Positions 3,710 to 5,668 of a stretch of DNA of 5,668 nt are shown piece by piece. The stretch comes from Pedosphaera sp. (GTDB taxonomy: Bacteria > Verrucomicrobiota > Verrucomicrobiae > Limisphaerales > Pedosphaeraceae). Location: assembly GCA_028293265.1 (NCBI GenBank), contig JAQGPB010000269.1:1-5668 (forward strand), read 5' to 3'. Each line of letters begins with the position of its first letter. The first letter of the stretch is position 1. The notes below the pieces were generated by a model. It was not told the DNA's origin, made no database searches, and saw nothing but the letters and a program-made list of their open reading frames with translations. The position numbers were made by a program, and so were the translations under genes.

Positions 3710-5668
3710 CTACTGTTTCACAATGCGGTAGAATTTCTGCGGGGCGTTGGCGGTGGAGTTGGTGAAGACCGCAATCGGCTTCGATGCGGTGAAATTAGTT
3801 TCAGTGGTCCAAGCGGCGTTCGACAGGTTGGTGGTGCTTTGGAGATAGTAGTTCTGGCCAGCCAACAGGCCGCTGAAATTGATGACAAAGCTTCCCGGGG
3901 TCAAGGCCACCACGCCAGCGGTCAAGGGCACGGCCGGGCTAGGAAGTCCAAACGCTGCGATTTCGGTATAACCGACACCGCCGTTCTGCTGGCCGGAGGA
4001 AAAGATCCACTGGAGATACTGCACGCCGGTCAAATTTGAAACTGCAACCGAGGTGAGCGTGCCGTCGCTCCCATCGAGTGTCGGGTAAGGTGAAGGATTG
4101 TAGGAGACGGTCGCAACCGGGAAAAAATTGGTGCCATCGGTGGAATAGTTGATGGCGTAATTCGCATTTTCACGGCCGTCGTCCTGCCAGGCGGTGTAGG
4201 TGTTCAGATTGGTGATCGTATAACCGGTGCCGTTGGTTCCCGCCCCGAGACGAAAGGTGATCGCGCCGCCGCTGATTTCATAACTGCGGTTCGTCGTCCC
4301 GGGCGCCCCGATGATTCCATCATACAAGGCGGACGCGGCGATGTGATTTTCCGGGCCGGTGGCGATGGTGTTGGATACCACGGTCGTCGTCGTGTTGGTG
4401 AGCAGATCTCCCTTTGGCAACGGCGGAAAAGTTCCACCAACATAGACCAGGTCGGTTTCAGTCACCGCGAGCGGCGGCGGGACAACCGCCACCGGTGACG
4501 ACCAGAAGTAATGGCCGGAGCCGACAGAGTAAACCGCGCAACCGTTGGAAAGGCCGAGGTAGCTGACGCCCGGCGCGCTGGCGGCGGGGAGGCCGCTTTC
4601 CGTGATGGCATTGGCATTGGTCGTGGGGACAAAAATTTGTGACGAGGTGTTCGGGGGAATCACCACGTCGAGGCTGAATGTGCCGCCGCTATTGGTCCAC
4701 GCGGTGGAAATAAGCCCGCGGGTGCTGGCGTAACTGGTGTTGGCCCAGTTCACGCCGGCGCCGATGACCGGCTGGATGAGGATGGTTTGGTAGCCGGGAG
4801 TAGCGGGCTTGATGCCGCCGATGACGCTGTATAAATATTCGCCCACCGCGCCAAACGCGTAGTGGTTGAAGGAGTTCATCCCGATGCTTTGAAACCCGCC
4901 GCCGGGAGTCCAACCATCCCAACGTTCCCACATGGTCGTCGCGCCGAGGCCGACCTGATAAAGCCAGGAGGGATAGGTTTTCTGCAGCAGCAGTTGGTAG
5001 GCGAGGTCATCGCGACCGGCGGCGTGCAGGGCAGGCAGCAGGCGCGGTGTGCCAATGAAACCTGTGGCGAGATGATTGTTGAATTGGGCGATGGAATTCG
5101 CAAACTGCTGCGCCGCCTGGACGCGCAGCCCGGCGGGCACGAGATTCAAGGTGAAGGCCAGCGCATAGCCGGCCTGGCTGCTGCCGTCCTTGAAGGAGCC
5201 GTTGGCGTTGAAGAAATTTGTGAAGGCGGCAACGGTGTTGCTGTGTTGCGCGGCATAAGCGGCGGCATCGGCGCTATTGCCAATGGCCGCCGCCATCTCC
5301 GACATCGCCTGTGCAAAGTAGGCATAATAGGCGGTGTCTATCACCGTGGAACTCGCGCCGCCGCCCAGGTTCAGCCAGTCGCCGAAATCGCCGGGGAGGC
5401 TTGCCACCACATAGTTCGCGGCGTGGGCGGAAAAGAATTGTCCGTAACGCTTGAACGAGGCGTAGTGATCGGCAATCACGTTGGTGTCACCGTAGGCGCG
5501 ATACATGTTGTAGGGGCAGATCCATCCGGCATCGCCCCAGGCGGTTCCGCCGCTGCCGACGCCCATGTCGGGCACGACATTCGCATAGGAATAGTCGGTC
5601 TCCTGGGCATCCTCGCAAAACGTGACGAGATGCCGGCGGAAGAAGGATTGGACATCGAAATTGTAGGC
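3710..5668 (-). CDS. GH78 alpha-L-rhamnosidase, C-terminal part, with accessory beta-sandwich modules
   Basis: The frame is open to the right edge; 652 residues are visible and the N-terminus, including any signal peptide and the upstream acidic loop, is outside. Numbering from the first visible codon: residues 1-285 are the C-terminal half of the GH78 (alpha/alpha)6 barrel, with 'TAWGDAGWICPYNMYRAYGD' (42-61), 'GDFGDW' (93-98), 'GATTMWERWDG' (242-252) and 'SFNHYAFG' (266-273). Glu248 in WERW matches the residue assigned as general base in characterised GH78 enzymes. Residues about 285-350 fit the small C-terminal beta domain of the family. About 405-575 is a discoidin-like galactose-binding sandwich ('TAWQDDGRENANYAINYS'). 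About 577-652 is an Ig/FN3-like tail ending 'KFYRIVKQ', typical of secreted Verrucomicrobiota proteins. By family knowledge it hydrolyses terminal alpha-L-rhamnose, probably outside the cytoplasm. The stop is TAG at 3710-3712; no clear terminator follows. Confidence 0.95.
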   Translation of the reverse strand, partial: AYNFDVQSFFRRHLVTFCEDAQETDYSYANVVPDMGVGSGGTAWGDAGWICPYNMYRAYGDTNVIADHYASFKRYGQFFSAHAANYVVASLPGDFGDWLNLGGGASSTVIDTAYYAYFAQAMSEMAAAIGNSADAAAYAAQHSNTVAAFTNFFNANGSFKDGSSQAGYALAFTLNLVPAGLRVQAAQQFANSIAQFNNHLATGFIGTPRLLPALHAAGRDDLAYQLLLQKTYPSWLYQVGLGATTMWERWDGWTPGGGFQSIGMNSFNHYAFGAVGEYLYSVIGGIKPATPGYQTILIQPVIGAGVNWANTSYASTRGLISTAWTNSGGTFSLDVVIPPNTSSQIFVPTTNANAITESGLPAASAPGVSYLGLSNGCAVYSVGSGHYFWSSPVAVVPPPLAVTETDLVYVGGTFPPLPKGDLLTNTTTTVVSNTIATGPENHIAASALYDGIIGAPGTTNRSYEISGGAITFRLGAGTNGTGYTITNLNTYTAWQDDGRENANYAINYSTDGTNFFPVATVSYNPSPYPTLDGSDGTLTSVAVSNLTGVQYLQWIFSSGQQNGGVGYTEIAAFGLPSPAVPLTAGVVALTPGSFVINFSGLLAGQNYYLQSTTNLSNAAWTTETNFTASKPIAVFTNSTANAPQKFYRIVKQ

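Noticed and set aside
3545..4039. Plus-strand 164-residue open frame
   Set aside because: It runs antisense over the tRNA half and the 3' end of the strongly supported rhamnosidase and shows no recognisable domain.

Overview
The window looks like part of a chromosome of the Verrucomicrobiota, probably a Pedosphaera/Limisphaera-like soil or freshwater lineage. This is inferred from protein style only: a propeller-type (Reg_prop/Y_Y_Y) sensor kinase, a large secreted-type GH78 rhamnosidase with extra beta-sandwich modules, and a C-terminal tail of the 'YYLQSTTNLSNAAW ... KFYRIVKQ' type common on extracellular proteins of that phylum. There is no rRNA or housekeeping marker to confirm it.

Left third (1-2178, + strand): a two-component pair. 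The C-terminal 485 or so residues of a membrane-bound sensor histidine kinase are followed, 92 bp later, by a complete NarL/FixJ-type response regulator with all phosphorylation residues and a LuxR-type DNA-binding domain. They probably work as a cognate pair: an extracytoplasmic ligand is sensed by the propeller, the HisKA_3 histidine is phosphorylated, and the phosphate passes to Asp55 of the regulator.

Middle third (2179-3709): a mobile-element graveyard with no convincing intact gene. In order it holds a weak hairpin after the regulator; an approximately 300-bp stretch with no assignable gene; a nested hairpin overlapping the start of a truncated IS1380-family transposase; a start-less HNH endonuclease remnant (one HNH_3-like unit lacking the catalytic His, then the first residues of a second unit); an antisense scrap of an IS66-family transposase N-terminus; a short tandem repeat inside a doubtful 48-codon ORF; and the 5' half of a tRNA-Leu(CAG) gene whose similarity stops at the anticodon loop. 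The pieces come from different sources and lie almost end to end, which points to repeated insertion and deletion at one site. The tRNA half suggests the site may once have been a tRNA attachment site.

Right third (3710-5668, - strand): the C-terminal 652 residues of a GH78 alpha-L-rhamnosidase, converging on the graveyard. It would release L-rhamnose from plant or bacterial polysaccharides or glycosides. Whether the two-component pair controls it cannot be told from this window.

No wholly new system is evident. The most interesting items are the tRNA-Leu half gene, the nested hairpin that could hide the transposase start codon, and the HNH relic.
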